Shown: positions 51,831-61,724, counted from the stretch's first letter. The stretch: 64,000 bases of DNA from Paenibacillus lignilyticus (GCF_017942085.1 NZ_JAGKSP010000003.1:372001-436000), one strand, 5' to 3'. A program made the numbers and translations. The notes: generated by a model not told the origin, from the sequence alone.

Positions 51831-54130
51831 AGCTCCTTCACCGCCTTCACCGGGAAAGTTGGCCGTTCCAGCAGCTCAAGCGGATCGATCGGGAGCTTAT
51901 TCAGACGCCTTCCGGTTGCATCATGTATCGCCGCCAGAATGGCGGGAGCCACGCCAACCGAACCGATTTCGCCAACGCCTCGCGGTCCGTAATCATCGCC
52001 TTCCGGCAGTTCCTCGATCGCCTCAACATGGACCATTCCGTTCGCATCCTTGATTGTCGGGATGAAGTAACTGTCGAGATTACCCGTCATGTAGCGACCT
52101 TCTTCCATGAGCGCTTCTTCGGTCAGCGTATAGCCGAGCGCCATGATGCTCCCGCCTTCAATTTGTCCCAAGTACCCTTGCGGATTAATGACCGGTCCCG
52201 CCGCAACGGCATGATACTGTTCCAGAACGTGGACGCGTCCTGTCAGCGTATTGACTTCCACCTTCGCGACTACCGCAGCGAACGTATACAAATAATGGGC
52301 TCCTGTCCTCGGGAACGTCGTGGCAGGAAACGCGAACTTCGTCTCGGCGCGGATCTCTCGTCCGGCGCCGTCAGCCAGCGCTTTGTAACGGAGCAGCAAT
52401 TCACCGCTGCCATTGCCGTCACCTGCTCCGCCCTTGCTCCATATCCCTCCTGCGCCAACACTGAGCTTCTCTTCGGGAAGCGCCAACAGTTCAGCCGCTG
52501 CGCCAAGCAGCCCGCTTATAAAAGGAGGCTTCAACTGCTGCAGCGACTTCCACATCATCGTTGTCGCCCTGGAAGCGGTCGTCGAGCCGCTGTCCGGCAC
52601 CGCATCGGTGTCGCCGATAATGAGGCGCAGATCGGACGGTGCGAAGCCGAACTGCTCCAGCAGCATCAGCTCCAGGGAAGCGAGCAGCCCCTGTCCGCAT
52701 TCCTCGTAACCGAACTGCGCTTCTATGATGCCGTCTCGGGCAAGCACCAACCTGCCGCCCGCAGGGTCGGGAATACCGGCGCCAAGCCCTGCCCCATGCA
52801 TGATGAAAGCCGCTCCGATGCCGGTATGAAGCCAGGGTTGAGTCGGAGCGGACGGCCTCGACTGTTGCTTTTCCTGCCACAAGGGTGAAGCCGCGACCGC
52901 ATCCCATACTTGCCGCGCACCATCCGTTGGTGCAATCGGATGCCCGAACGGCCCCGGATCATCCATTCTGCGCATATTGTGCAGCCGGAACGCCCAAGGC
53001 TCCATGCCGCACGTCTCTGCCAGTCGATCCATCTGGCCTTCCAGCGCGAATATCGCCTGATTGCCGCCGAAACCGCGAAACTCGCCGGACATGCCGTTGT
53101 TCGTGTAGACGGAGACGCTTCGCACATCGAGCGTTCCATATCGGTAAGGCCCGATCACATGCTCGGTGGCAAAATGAAGCACTTCCGCCCCAAGCGTCGC
53201 GTAAGGCCCGGTATCCGCAGTTATTGATACTTGATGAGCCAGAATGCTGCCATTGCCGTCAGTGCCCGTTTTCATCGTAATCGTCATCGGATGCCGTTTA
53301 AGTCCGGCTCGCACGGACTCTTGCCTGGAATTGTGAATCTTAACCGGCCGATTCGTCTTCAGGGCCAGCAACGCGCCGTACGGCTGAACGTTCAGCTCAT
53401 CCTTGCCGCCGAAGGAACCGCCGATCGGACTGGACAAGATACGGATGGCTGTCTCCGGCATCGCCGTAATACGCGATAGCTGCAAGCGATCCATGAAGCC
53501 ATGCTGGGTCGGGGAGTGAACGGTCAAGCGTCCATCCGCTTCCGGAACGAACAAGCCGCCTTCCGTTTCCATATACGCATGCATTTGTCGAGGCGAGATG
53601 TAGGTCTCCTCCACGATGTGGACGCAGCCCTCGAAGCCTGCCCCGATATCGCCGTGAGCAAATTCGGTTTCGTGCAAAATATTCCCCTTGGCATGCAGCT
53701 TCACCGCATCTGCCGCCATCGCCTTTGAAGGACTGTCCATGATCGGCAGCTCTTCATAATCGACCTCGATTAGCGCCAATGCCTGCTCCGCTTGTTCAGC
53801 CGTCTCCGCGGCAACGCAAGCTACCGCATCACCGACATAGCGAACTCTATCCCAGCACAGCACGGGTTGATCTTGAACCGCAATGCCGTACCCGTTCAAA
53901 CCCGGGACATCCATATGCGTCAGCACCGCATGAACGCCCGGCAGCTGCTTCGCTTTATCGGTACGAATGGCCAGTATGCGCGCATGGGGATAGCGGCTGC
54001 GAAGCACGCGTCCAATCAGCATGCCCGGCGCAGTCCGATCCGTGAGATACGCAAGCTTGCCCGTCACTTTATCAGGACCATCGGGCCTGACTCGCCACCT
54101 CTCCTTGCCGGTGCTTCGGTTAAGCAGCAT
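51827..54130 (-). CDS. pucD: xanthine dehydrogenase molybdopterin subunit
   Basis: 767 aa from the ATG at 54130, nine nt after GGGAGG; upstream starts at 54136 and 54139 are too close. RVRPDGPDKVTGKLAYLTD opens the domain; GGSFGGKDE, EFRGFGGNQAIFALE and the C-terminal GVGEIGSVGVAPAI (with the catalytic Glu) mark a molybdenum hydroxylase. It hydroxylates hypoxanthine and xanthine to urate. Closest layout is B. subtilis PucD. Cofactor sulfuration needs the XdhC-like PucA, encoded 6 kb upstream in the same orientation. Confidence 0.94.
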   Translation of the reverse strand: MLLNRSTGKERWRVRPDGPDKVTGKLAYLTDRTAPGMLIGRVLRSRYPHARILAIRTDKAKQLPGVHAVLTHMDVPGLNGYGIAVQDQPVLCWDRVRYVGDAVACVAAETAEQAEQALALIEVDYEELPIMDSPSKAMAADAVKLHAKGNILHETEFAHGDIGAGFEGCVHIVEETYISPRQMHAYMETEGGLFVPEADGRLTVHSPTQHGFMDRLQLSRITAMPETAIRILSSPIGGSFGGKDELNVQPYGALLALKTNRPVKIHNSRQESVRAGLKRHPMTITMKTGTDGNGSILAHQVSITADTGPYATLGAEVLHFATEHVIGPYRYGTLDVRSVSVYTNNGMSGEFRGFGGNQAIFALEGQMDRLAETCGMEPWAFRLHNMRRMDDPGPFGHPIAPTDGARQVWDAVAASPLWQEKQQSRPSAPTQPWLHTGIGAAFIMHGAGLGAGIPDPAGGRLVLARDGIIEAQFGYEECGQGLLASLELMLLEQFGFAPSDLRLIIGDTDAVPDSGSTTASRATTMMWKSLQQLKPPFISGLLGAAAELLALPEEKLSVGAGGIWSKGGAGDGNGSGELLLRYKALADGAGREIRAETKFAFPATTFPRTGAHYLYTFAAVVAKVEVNTLTGRVHVLEQYHAVAAGPVINPQGYLGQIEGGSIMALGYTLTEEALMEEGRYMTGNLDSYFIPTIKDANGMVHVEAIEELPEGDDYGPRGVGEIGSVGVAPAILAAIHDATGRRLNKLPIDPLELLERPTFPVKAVKEL

Positions 54131-54170
54131 GATCATCACCCTCCCGTATCGGCTGAAGTTATGTCCTCAA

Positions 54171-55088
54171 CTACTCGCTCGAAGCAGTCCTTCCTGCATG
54201 CTGGAATTGCTGCCACAATAACGCTGAGAGAAGCCCCGCGGCTGTTCGTTTGCGGTATGCCGCAGAAACGAAGGAATCTCCTTTGGGCTGCGCTTCCAGC
54301 ACAACTTGCTCATACAGCTTCTCCATCAGCTCTGCGCTCATGATGGAATTGAGCAGCAGCTTCTCCGCGCCGTAAAGCCGATGCGGAATCATTTGTCCTC
54401 CGCCTACGGCCATTCGTATTCGGCCGATCGCCCCGCTGCCACGATCCATGGCAATGGAATAAGCTACCGTCACGACGGACGGGGTGAATGCCTCGCGCCT
54501 GCCAATTTTCTGATAGACTTCCAATCTCCGCATCAGCGGGTTCGCATCCGGCAGCTGCAGTTTTACTTGAGTCAGTATTCGTCCCTGGGGAGTCGCCGAA
54601 TCAATCCCGCTTTCAAGCCACTGAACAAGAGGTTCGCGCTGCGCGCCGCGTCCATCCTGCCAGAGCAGCTCCGCGTCGCTGACGATCAGTGCCGGCAGAA
54701 TATCGCCGGTCTTGCAAGCGATATTGCCTCCGATGGTTGCGGCATTGCGTATCGAAGGTGCGGCGATCGTGGTCACGGCATCTACGACGCCCTTGTAATG
54801 CTCCCCCAGAAACGGATCTCGCCGAAGCGTGGTTAAGGTGGATAAAGCGCCAATCTTCATTTCTTTCGAGCTGACGGAGATCCCTTTCATGCCGGGGATG
54901 CTGCTAAGATCGATCAGATGCCGAGGTTTGGCCGCCCCGTTCTCCCATTGTACGGAGAGCCAAGTGCCGCCGGCGATAAATGCCGCCTCATCGCCGAAGC
55001 TCTGTTTCAATCGCCAAGCTTCCGCCGCATCCAGCGGATGCCAGACCGAAGGAGCAGGATGGAAACTCTCATTGCCGGTAATGCTCAT
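54171..55088 (-). CDS. pucC: xanthine dehydrogenase FAD-binding subunit
   Basis: 305 aa. FAD site: AAFIAGGTWLSVQWENG near residue 38 and TIAAPSIRNAATIGGNIACKTG near 108, then the C-terminal CO-dehydrogenase flavoprotein fold (AVGGGQMIPHRL). It transfers electrons from the iron-sulfur subunit to NAD. First of the three XDH genes; it lies 36 nt after the second transporter permease, so the uptake and oxidation genes look like one transcript. Confidence 0.93.
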   Translation of the reverse strand: MSITGNESFHPAPSVWHPLDAAEAWRLKQSFGDEAAFIAGGTWLSVQWENGAAKPRHLIDLSSIPGMKGISVSSKEMKIGALSTLTTLRRDPFLGEHYKGVVDAVTTIAAPSIRNAATIGGNIACKTGDILPALIVSDAELLWQDGRGAQREPLVQWLESGIDSATPQGRILTQVKLQLPDANPLMRRLEVYQKIGRREAFTPSVVTVAYSIAMDRGSGAIGRIRMAVGGGQMIPHRLYGAEKLLLNSIMSAELMEKLYEQVVLEAQPKGDSFVSAAYRKRTAAGLLSALLWQQFQHAGRTASSE

Positions 55089-55124
55089 CGTTCGATCACC
55101 TCCTTACCCAAACGGACAATCGGT

Positions 55125-56054
55125 TCAGAATCGTTGTTCCCGATAATAAGGCATGCCGAGCGCTTCGGGCGCGCCGGACGGTCTGTTGCGGTTACGCCAG
55201 CCTAAAGCCATGAGGACGAGAATGGTGACCAGATACGGGATCATTTTCAGAAAATAAGAGGGGATTTCAACGCCAATGAGCTGCAGCCTAAAGCCGATCG
55301 TACTGAGCAAACCGAAGAAGTACGCGCACAATAACGCACGAATGGGGTTCCATCTGGCAAAAATAATAAGCGCGACGGCGATCCAGCCACGTCCTGCCGT
55401 CATCCCCTCCGTCCAGGTCGGGGTATAGACGAGCAGCAGGTCTGCGCCGGCGATACCGATCAGCATCGAGCCCGCGATTACACAGCCATAGCGGAACGCA
55501 TAGACACGGATACCCATGACGTCCGCTGTCGCAGGACTGTCGCCCATCGCGCGCAGATGCAAGCCCCACGACGTATGATAGATGAACAGATGCATCGCGA
55601 TAACTAGCAGGAAACTCAGCCAAGTAAACAAATCCAACCGAGCAAAAATATCGCCGGCAACAGGCACTTGTGCAAGCCAGTTCATTCGTATTGTTGGAAC
55701 GGCATGCGCGATCGGAATACCGCTTATGCTTTTGCCAAGATAAGCGCTCAGACCTGAGCCGAATAATGTCAGCGCAAGTCCGGTTACAATTTGGTTCGTT
55801 CGCAGCGATATAGTGAAAACCGCATGCAGCAAGCCGAGAATCGCGCTAATTCCGATGACGGCGAGCAAGGTGAATGTGAGATTTTCGGTATGCAAATAGG
55901 TCAACCCCGCCATCACGGCGCCGAGCAGCATCAACCCTTCCGCGCCAAGCTGAATGATGCCGGAGCGTTCAATGAGAATCCCTCCAAGCGCTGCAATCAA
56001 GAGCGGCGTACCGGAAGAGATGGCGACCTGTATGAGCTGGATCATGGTTTCCAT
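55125..56054 (-). CDS. ABC transporter permease 2 of the purine/nucleoside uptake system
   Basis: 309 aa from the ATG at 56054 (GGGAGTG upstream); the frame is open to 56264 but that part overlaps the preceding gene. Eight to nine membrane segments with ALGGILIERSGIIQLGAEGL and SPATADVMGIRVYAFRYG, the BPD_transp_2 branched-chain amino acid/nucleoside permease type. It matches the NupQ role in B. subtilis. Likely exports nothing; with a BMP lipoprotein it imports nucleosides or purine bases. Confidence 0.87.
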   Translation of the reverse strand: METMIQLIQVAISSGTPLLIAALGGILIERSGIIQLGAEGLMLLGAVMAGLTYLHTENLTFTLLAVIGISAILGLLHAVFTISLRTNQIVTGLALTLFGSGLSAYLGKSISGIPIAHAVPTIRMNWLAQVPVAGDIFARLDLFTWLSFLLVIAMHLFIYHTSWGLHLRAMGDSPATADVMGIRVYAFRYGCVIAGSMLIGIAGADLLLVYTPTWTEGMTAGRGWIAVALIIFARWNPIRALLCAYFFGLLSTIGFRLQLIGVEIPSYFLKMIPYLVTILVLMALGWRNRNRPSGAPEALGMPYYREQRF

Positions 56055-56071
56055 AAGCCCGACACTCCCCG

Positions 56072-57187
56072 TTACACGTTTCGGCGCAATCGCAAGCGGC
56101 CAATGAAGCCGCCGGCAATGAGGAAAAATAAGATTGCGCCTTGCAGCATATTCGAAATCGATGACGGCAAACCGATCGTTTGAACACTGTAGCCGCCGAC
56201 GATCAATCCGCCGAACAAGACGGAAGATACAACTAAGCCAATCGGGTTCAGCTTTGCCAGCCAAGCGACGATTATAGCCGTATACCCATAACCCGGAGAG
56301 ATTCCATACATCAATCGATGCGTAACGCCCGATACCTCGCTCATTCCGGCAATACCGGCTAAACCGCCGCTAATCAGCATGACAAGCAGAATATGCTTAC
56401 TAAGCGGCATTCCCGCGTGCTTGGCTGCTTCCGGGTTGGCGCCTATGACTCGAAGCTCATACCCCCATTTCGTATACCTAATCGTAATGGCATACAATGC
56501 CGCTGCGACGAGTCCGATTATTAGGCCGGCATGGAGTCGTGTGCTGCCGAGTACGGGCAAGGATTGTGCGGCGGTGAATACAGGCGTTCCGGGGAAGTTG
56601 AAGCCTTCCGGGTCTCGCCAAGGGCCGAAGACAACGTAATCCAGCGCCAGCAGCGCGACGTAATTCAGCATCAATGAAGTAATCAGCTCGTTGACTCGGA
56701 AATAAATACGGGGCAAAGCGGTGAGTAAACCCCATAGTCCGCCGGCTAGAATGCCGAATAGGGCCATTAGCGGGATGGAAAAGTACATCGGCAATGAAGG
56801 AAAATAAATGGTGACCGCGGTTGCTGCAATCGCGCCTGCGGCAAATTGCCCTTCTGCTCCAATGTTCCAGAACGAGATCCGGTAAGCGATGGATACGCCG
56901 ATTCCGCATAAGAGGAGCGGTATCGCTTTAACAAGCGTTTCCGAGAGGCCGTACGAGCTGCCAAACGCACCGGTCACCATCTTCTTATATACGATGAGCG
57001 GGTTCATCCCATTCATGGCAATGAAGATGCCGCACACGATCAGCGCCAGGATCATGGAGATAAGGACGACCCACCAAGGATTCCGGGCGGAATCGGCTCC
57101 CGGTAACAATACGAGCCGGAGAGGGAACCTCCGTTTCGCTTCAACCTGCTGCGGCAGCGGATGACCGGCAACGGGGTGGTCATTCAT
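56072..57187 (-). CDS. ABC transporter permease 1 of the purine/nucleoside uptake system
   Basis: 371 aa, about ten membrane helices, with SFWNIGAEGQFAAGAIAATA and GANPEAAKHAGMPLSKHILL typical of NupP-type permeases. The first 30 residues are a hydrophilic basic tail. It overlaps the ATPase gene end by 4 nt (57184-57187). Pairing with the 55125 gene gives a heterodimeric membrane channel. Confidence 0.88.
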   Translation of the reverse strand: MNDHPVAGHPLPQQVEAKRRFPLRLVLLPGADSARNPWWVVLISMILALIVCGIFIAMNGMNPLIVYKKMVTGAFGSSYGLSETLVKAIPLLLCGIGVSIAYRISFWNIGAEGQFAAGAIAATAVTIYFPSLPMYFSIPLMALFGILAGGLWGLLTALPRIYFRVNELITSLMLNYVALLALDYVVFGPWRDPEGFNFPGTPVFTAAQSLPVLGSTRLHAGLIIGLVAAALYAITIRYTKWGYELRVIGANPEAAKHAGMPLSKHILLVMLISGGLAGIAGMSEVSGVTHRLMYGISPGYGYTAIIVAWLAKLNPIGLVVSSVLFGGLIVGGYSVQTIGLPSSISNMLQGAILFFLIAGGFIGRLRLRRNV

Positions 57188-58731
57188 ACCACTTCCTCCC
57201 CTCCGCCTTTCTCATCTCGAACCCCTGCCATATAGAGACCGATTTGCTCCCGCGTGGCTTCCTCCCGTTTCAGCTCGCCGACAATCGCCCCTCGGCTAAT
57301 GACGAGAATTCGGTCCGACAGACGAAGCACTTCATCGAGGTCCTCCGAGATCAGCAGAACGCTTCCGCCCGAATGACGCAGCCGGAACAACAGCTGATGC
57401 ACGCTGTTTGCGGCCCCGACATCCAAGCCTTGTGTAGGATGAACCGCAATCATCAGCTTGGGCGACTGATGAATCTCGCGTGCGAGCAGCAGCTTCTGTT
57501 GATTGCCGCCGGAAAGCTGACTGACAGGCGTTGTTACGGAAGGCGTTCTTACATCGAATTGCTCGATAAGCTGCTGTGACCAAGCCAAATTGCGTTTCAT
57601 TCGCAGAAATCCAAGTCTCGTCCGCGCTCCGGAACGATATGACTTCAGTAACAGATTGTCCGTAGCCCCCAAGCTCCCGGCCAATCCGCTGCGCATCCGG
57701 TTCTCGGGAATATGCGCAATACCCGCTTCGATGAAGTCTCGCACTGTAGCCGAACGCATATCCTTCCCCGCGAAACGGATGGAGCCGCGGCTCGGAGAGC
57801 GAAGTCCTGCCAGCACTTCGGCCAGCTCCTTCTGTCCATTGCCGGCGACACCGGCGATGCCGACGATTTCACCTTGGAATACGTGAAGCGACAGCCCTTT
57901 ACACGCCACGCGGCCATGATCGGCCATCACTTCCAGCTCTTGCGCGGAGAGCAGCAGCTCCCCGCGCGGAGTACCAGCTGGAAGATGCGGCAGCTCGACG
58001 ATCGCTTTACCAACCATCAGCCTCGCTAAATCGCGTTCATTCGTTTCGCTCGTGTCCATCGTTACAACCATCTTGCCTTTTCGCATAACCGAGATTCGAT
58101 CCGAAGCCCGCATCACTTCACCCAACTTATGCGTCGTCATAATGACCGTCTTGCCTTCTTTCTTCATCGCTTCGAGCGTCTGAAAGAGGAAATCCGCCTC
58201 ACCGGGCGTTAAGACGGAGGTCGGCTCATCCAGGACGATGAATTCCGCCCCCCGGTACAAGGTTTTCATAATTTCTACGCGCTGCTGCTCACCAACGGAG
58301 AGCTGCCAGATCGGACGGTCAACATGGATCGCTAGACCGAATCGCGTCGCAATGGCTTCTATCTCTTCCTGCTTCTTCTTCATCCATCCGGCACCTCGCC
58401 AGATGGAGGACTGCTCTCCGAGCACAATGTTCTCCGCGGCCGTCAGCGTCGGAACAAGACGGAAGTTCTGAAAAACCATGCCGACACCTTGCTTCATCGC
58501 ATCCTTCGGCGAACGAATTCTCACCTGTTCGCCTCGCAGATAGATGGCGCCGTCCGTCGGCTGGTACACGCCTGAGAGCATGCACATCAGCGTGCTCTTG
58601 CCAGCACCGTTCTCACCAAGCAGTGCATGAATCTCGCCCGCTCTCGCCCGAAAGTCCACCTCGTCGCTTGCGATCACACTTCCGAAGCGTTTCACAATGC
58701 CTCGCATTTCAACAGAGAAACTTCCCTGCAT
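57184..58731 (-). CDS. ABC transporter ATPase, two nucleotide-binding domains (NupO-like)
   Basis: 515 aa from the ATG at 58731, preceded by AGGAGGCG. First domain: Walker A LLGENGAGKSTLM, signature LSVGEQQRVEIMKTLYR, Walker B FIVLDEPTSVLTP. Second domain: degenerate Walker A GIAGVAGNGQKELAEVL and signature LSGGNQQKLLLAREI. This tandem arrangement, with unequal sites, is typical of carbohydrate/nucleoside (CUT2-like) importers. The protein drives uptake with the two permeases and the BMP lipoprotein. Confidence 0.92.
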   Translation of the reverse strand: MQGSFSVEMRGIVKRFGSVIASDEVDFRARAGEIHALLGENGAGKSTLMCMLSGVYQPTDGAIYLRGEQVRIRSPKDAMKQGVGMVFQNFRLVPTLTAAENIVLGEQSSIWRGAGWMKKKQEEIEAIATRFGLAIHVDRPIWQLSVGEQQRVEIMKTLYRGAEFIVLDEPTSVLTPGEADFLFQTLEAMKKEGKTVIMTTHKLGEVMRASDRISVMRKGKMVVTMDTSETNERDLARLMVGKAIVELPHLPAGTPRGELLLSAQELEVMADHGRVACKGLSLHVFQGEIVGIAGVAGNGQKELAEVLAGLRSPSRGSIRFAGKDMRSATVRDFIEAGIAHIPENRMRSGLAGSLGATDNLLLKSYRSGARTRLGFLRMKRNLAWSQQLIEQFDVRTPSVTTPVSQLSGGNQQKLLLAREIHQSPKLMIAVHPTQGLDVGAANSVHQLLFRLRHSGGSVLLISEDLDEVLRLSDRILVISRGAIVGELKREEATREQIGLYMAGVRDEKGGGEEVV

Positions 58732-58756
58732 GACGAAACGCCTCCTGACGATCGGA

Positions 58757-59944
58757 TTACTTCGGAATCGTGCCAACGACCCCTTTGACGAACCAATCCA
58801 TTTTCAAAATCGTGTCCAAACTCATCGTTTCGCCGGCTTTCAGCTTCTCCGCACCGCTTGCATCCACAATCGGACCGGTAAACACTTGCAGGGAGCCGTC
58901 CAGAACCTTCGCCTTCGCATCCTCAACCAGCTTCTTCACGTCATCCGGTACTTTCGCGCCAAGCGGCGCCAGATCGACCATCCCGTCTGCCATCGAGCCC
59001 ATGAATTGTTCGTTTTTCCACGTTCCGTCCTGCACGGCTTTCACGATGCTTGTATAATACGGTCCCCAGTTCCATACCGGGTTGGTCAAATACGCATCCG
59101 GCGCATATTTGCTCATATCCGAGTCGTTGCCGCCTGCGAACGCACCGCGCTCGGCCGCCGCTTGCACGGTAGCAGGAGAATCTTGATAAGCCATTAATAC
59201 ATCGGCGCCTTTATCCAGCAGACTGATAGCCGCTTGCCGCTCCGTATTCGGGTCAAACCATGTGTTGGACCACACGACGTCTATCTTTATGTCCGGGTTG
59301 ACGCTTTGTGCGCCTAATGCAAACGCGTTGATATTATAAATAACTTCCGGAATCGGAAATGCGCCTACATAACCGAGATGATTTTTCTTCGTTACCTTTC
59401 CAGCCGCAATGCCGGCTAAGTAGCTGGCTTCGAAGTTTTTCCCGAAATAAGTACCCATGTTGTCAGCTGTTTTGTAACCAGCCGTATGTTCGAAGATGAC
59501 CTTCGGAAATTTCTTCGCCACGTTCAAGGTGTAATCCATATAACCGAAGCTTGTTGTGAAAATAATATCGTGGTTCTGCGCCAGCTCTGTGATGATGCGC
59601 TCCGCATCCGCGCTCTCCGGCACGTTCTCTACCGTGTCGGCTTTGATGCCTGTCTGTTCTTCCATATACTTACGCCCTTGATCATGCTGAAACGTCCAGC
59701 CGCCGTCACCAGGCGGTCCGATGTAAACGAACGCGACACGAGGAGCTTTAGCTGCTGAGTCCGTTTCCGTGGTGGTCGTGTTCGTGCTTGTCGCCGTGCT
59801 TGAATCCGTATCTTCTGCCTTAGCCGCGTTAGTAGAGGTTGATGTCGTATCTTCGTTGTTTGTGCCGCTGCAGCCGGTCAGCACCATGACAAATGCAAGC
59901 ATGGCCGTCAAACCAAACGTCATTGCCCGGTTACGAAGTTTCAT
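58757..59944 (-). CDS. BMP family substrate-binding lipoprotein
   Basis: 395 aa from the ATG at 59944, preceded by GGGGAGGAAC. Signal peptide ends at LTGC with C25, then a Thr/Ser/Asn-rich linker (about residues 26-60) and a Med/BMP (PnrA-like) domain: VAFVYIGPPGDGGWTFQHDQ, TTSFGYMDYTLNVAKKFP, EHTAGYKTADNMGTYFG. Members bind purine nucleosides in Treponema and B. subtilis NupN. As the first gene of the operon it defines uptake for the xanthine dehydrogenase pathway. Whether the ligand is nucleoside, base or allantoin cannot be read from sequence. Confidence 0.9.
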   Translation of the reverse strand: MKLRNRAMTFGLTAMLAFVMVLTGCSGTNNEDTTSTSTNAAKAEDTDSSTATSTNTTTTETDSAAKAPRVAFVYIGPPGDGGWTFQHDQGRKYMEEQTGIKADTVENVPESADAERIITELAQNHDIIFTTSFGYMDYTLNVAKKFPKVIFEHTAGYKTADNMGTYFGKNFEASYLAGIAAGKVTKKNHLGYVGAFPIPEVIYNINAFALGAQSVNPDIKIDVVWSNTWFDPNTERQAAISLLDKGADVLMAYQDSPATVQAAAERGAFAGGNDSDMSKYAPDAYLTNPVWNWGPYYTSIVKAVQDGTWKNEQFMGSMADGMVDLAPLGAKVPDDVKKLVEDAKAKVLDGSLQVFTGPIVDASGAEKLKAGETMSLDTILKMDWFVKGVVGTIPK

Positions 59945-60003
59945 ACCGTTCCTCCCCAAACCTTATCTATATTCATCCCGGGTTCTGCCTGGGACGTAAT
60001 TCC

Positions 60004-60032
60004 ACTATAAGTCGGCGTCATGAATACGTCAA
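60004..60032 (-). promoter_or_regulatory. sigma-A promoter of the purine uptake/oxidation operon
   Basis: Minus strand TTGACG (60032-60027), 17-nt spacer, TATAGT (60009-60004); start near 59997, about 50 nt before the lipoprotein ATG. Confidence 0.65.
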
Positions 60033-60043
60033 CTTATATTACA
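60027..60043. promoter_or_regulatory. GlnR/TnrA-like box, one mismatch, over the -35 of the purine operon
   Basis: Minus strand TGTAATATAAGTTGACG against TGTNA-N7-TNACA; only the last base differs (G for A). It overlaps the -35 hexamer. Confidence 0.45.
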
Positions 60044-60060
60044 TTAACATAACTCGCATG

Positions 60061-60699
60061 TTACTTCGCTTTCGATTGCATTTGGGACCAGATCAGCCTC
60101 GCCTTCTCCAGTTGATCCTTAGTATCTACATCAATGAACGCCCATTCCGCCGCATAACGGACTACTCTCCCCCGATATTTCGGAGATTTCAGCAGCTTCC
60201 TCGCTCCGGCGTCGCCTTCAAGTTCACACAGCTGCGGGAACATCGATTTGTTAAAAATCACCGGTGGACCCGCGACGTCCCCATATCCGCTGGCCACGTA
60301 ATCCACTGTCGGATCCTCTTGATACACGGACACAAGACGCTTAAGCAGCGTCGCATTCACAAAGGGCTGATCTGCCAGCGCAATTAACACGGCATCCGGA
60401 TTTTCCGGCAACAGCCCTTGAATGCCGCTTCGGATGGAATGCGACATCCCGCATTGCGCTTCTTTGCAAGGCGTAATCCGATACTTAGGCAGCAACCCAA
60501 TCCGTTCCTTGCGGTCGTACAGCCATAAGAGGGGATCATCCGGCCGCACGACGACGGTCAACGGGTGGAATCCGCAGCTGCGCAGCTCCTGCAACCCCCG
60601 GCTCCCCATCGTGATACCAGGGGCTAATTCCAGCGATAGCTTCGCTTCCCCCATTCGTTTGCTTGAGCCAGCAGCGAGATAGATACTGCCTATTTTCAT
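60061..60699 (-). CDS. pucB: molybdenum cofactor cytidylyltransferase-like protein
   Basis: 212 aa. MobA/MocA fold: IYLAAGSSKRMGEAKLSLEL (the nucleotide-binding loop), SGIQGLLPENPDAVLIALADQP and PVIFNKSMFPQL. It activates molybdopterin with CTP to supply the cytosine-dinucleotide cofactor for the xanthine dehydrogenase; homologous to PucB of B. subtilis. It overlaps the pucA stop by 4 nt and ends 117 nt before the purine operon, all in the same direction. Confidence 0.88.
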   Translation of the reverse strand: MKIGSIYLAAGSSKRMGEAKLSLELAPGITMGSRGLQELRSCGFHPLTVVVRPDDPLLWLYDRKERIGLLPKYRITPCKEAQCGMSHSIRSGIQGLLPENPDAVLIALADQPFVNATLLKRLVSVYQEDPTVDYVASGYGDVAGPPVIFNKSMFPQLCELEGDAGARKLLKSPKYRGRVVRYAAEWAFIDVDTKDQLEKARLIWSQMQSKAK

Positions 60700-61724
60700 C
60701 CCGGTTTCGCCTCCTCTTTACTTGTTTGCACAGCATGCCGCGCAGCGGCGCGTACCGCAATCAATTGCGCGGCCGCACTGACAGCAATTTCCTGCGGACC
60801 TTCCGCACTGATCGGCAGCCCCATCGGCGCATATACATTCGTACTTCGATCCAACCCTTCAAGCAGCTGAGCCACTCTCGACCTCGAACCCAGCAGCCCA
60901 ATATAGCGCAGCCCCACAGGAATCGCCCGACTAAGCATCTCGCGATCATGCCGCAATTGATGGCTGCACACGATCAGATAGTCCTTGATTCCGAGCTGAA
61001 GCTTATCGATCAACTCTTGAGGAGTCCCCATGACAAACGCCACGTTAGTACTAAGGTTGGCGAGATAACGCCCCCTCTCGCCTTCCATGTCGCGTTCACG
61101 CCAATCGGCTATGACAACGCGAAATCCAATATCCCCGGCTATCTTGGCTATTGCAGCCGCATCCTGCCCATCCCCGAACAGAATCAGCCTCGGCTTCGGC
61201 GGCCAAATGCAGATGAGACTTCCCTCTCGCCGTTCGGCATCCGTTATGTTCGGACCGTTCACGACATCGCCGTCGACAACCAAACCTTCCTCATCCATGA
61301 GCTTATAATCGATTCCCGAGCCGCCCCATTTTCGGCAGAGTGCAATCGTTTGCTCGAATTGCATACGCCGATCCGCTTCTCGGAGCAATCGCAGCAACCC
61401 ATCGCGGACAGCCTCCATGAGGACGGTTATCTCGCCGCCGCAGCCAACCGTTTCTCCCCATATAGCATCTTCTTCGGATCTGAGATTGTAGCTCACCATG
61501 ACCGGAAACCCGCTTTCCAGCACTTCTCCCACTCTCGCTTGCAGATCTTCTTCCAAGCAGCCCGGACTTAAACTCCCGACCCTCCTGCCGCTTGCGTAAA
61601 TCAGCATTGCCGCTCCTTCTTTGCGATAAGAGTGACCGCTTACTCGAATAATCGTAGCCAGAACAGCCGGTACTTCACTTCGATGATCCGCTGCCAGTTC
61701 GACCAATATCGGAGTCATATCCAC
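60696..61724 (-). CDS. pucA: XdhC-like maturation factor of xanthine dehydrogenase
   Basis: 342 aa. A GTG at 61724 (MDMTPILVELAADH) lies 8 nt after GGGAGG; the following ATG at 61718 is 14 nt away. Signatures: VLATIIRVSGHSYRKEGAAM, GSLSPGCLEEDLQ, GCGGEITVLMEA in the N-terminal domain, and LILFGDGQDAAAIAKIAGDI plus GLLGSRSRVAQLLE in the Rossmann C-terminal domain. It sulfurates and delivers the molybdenum cofactor. It forms a coupled pair with pucB and has two GlnR-type boxes around its promoter. Confidence 0.9.
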   Translation of the reverse strand: MDMTPILVELAADHRSEVPAVLATIIRVSGHSYRKEGAAMLIYASGRRVGSLSPGCLEEDLQARVGEVLESGFPVMVSYNLRSEEDAIWGETVGCGGEITVLMEAVRDGLLRLLREADRRMQFEQTIALCRKWGGSGIDYKLMDEEGLVVDGDVVNGPNITDAERREGSLICIWPPKPRLILFGDGQDAAAIAKIAGDIGFRVVIADWRERDMEGERGRYLANLSTNVAFVMGTPQELIDKLQLGIKDYLIVCSHQLRHDREMLSRAIPVGLRYIGLLGSRSRVAQLLEGLDRSTNVYAPMGLPISAEGPQEIAVSAAAQLIAVRAAARHAVQTSKEEAKPG

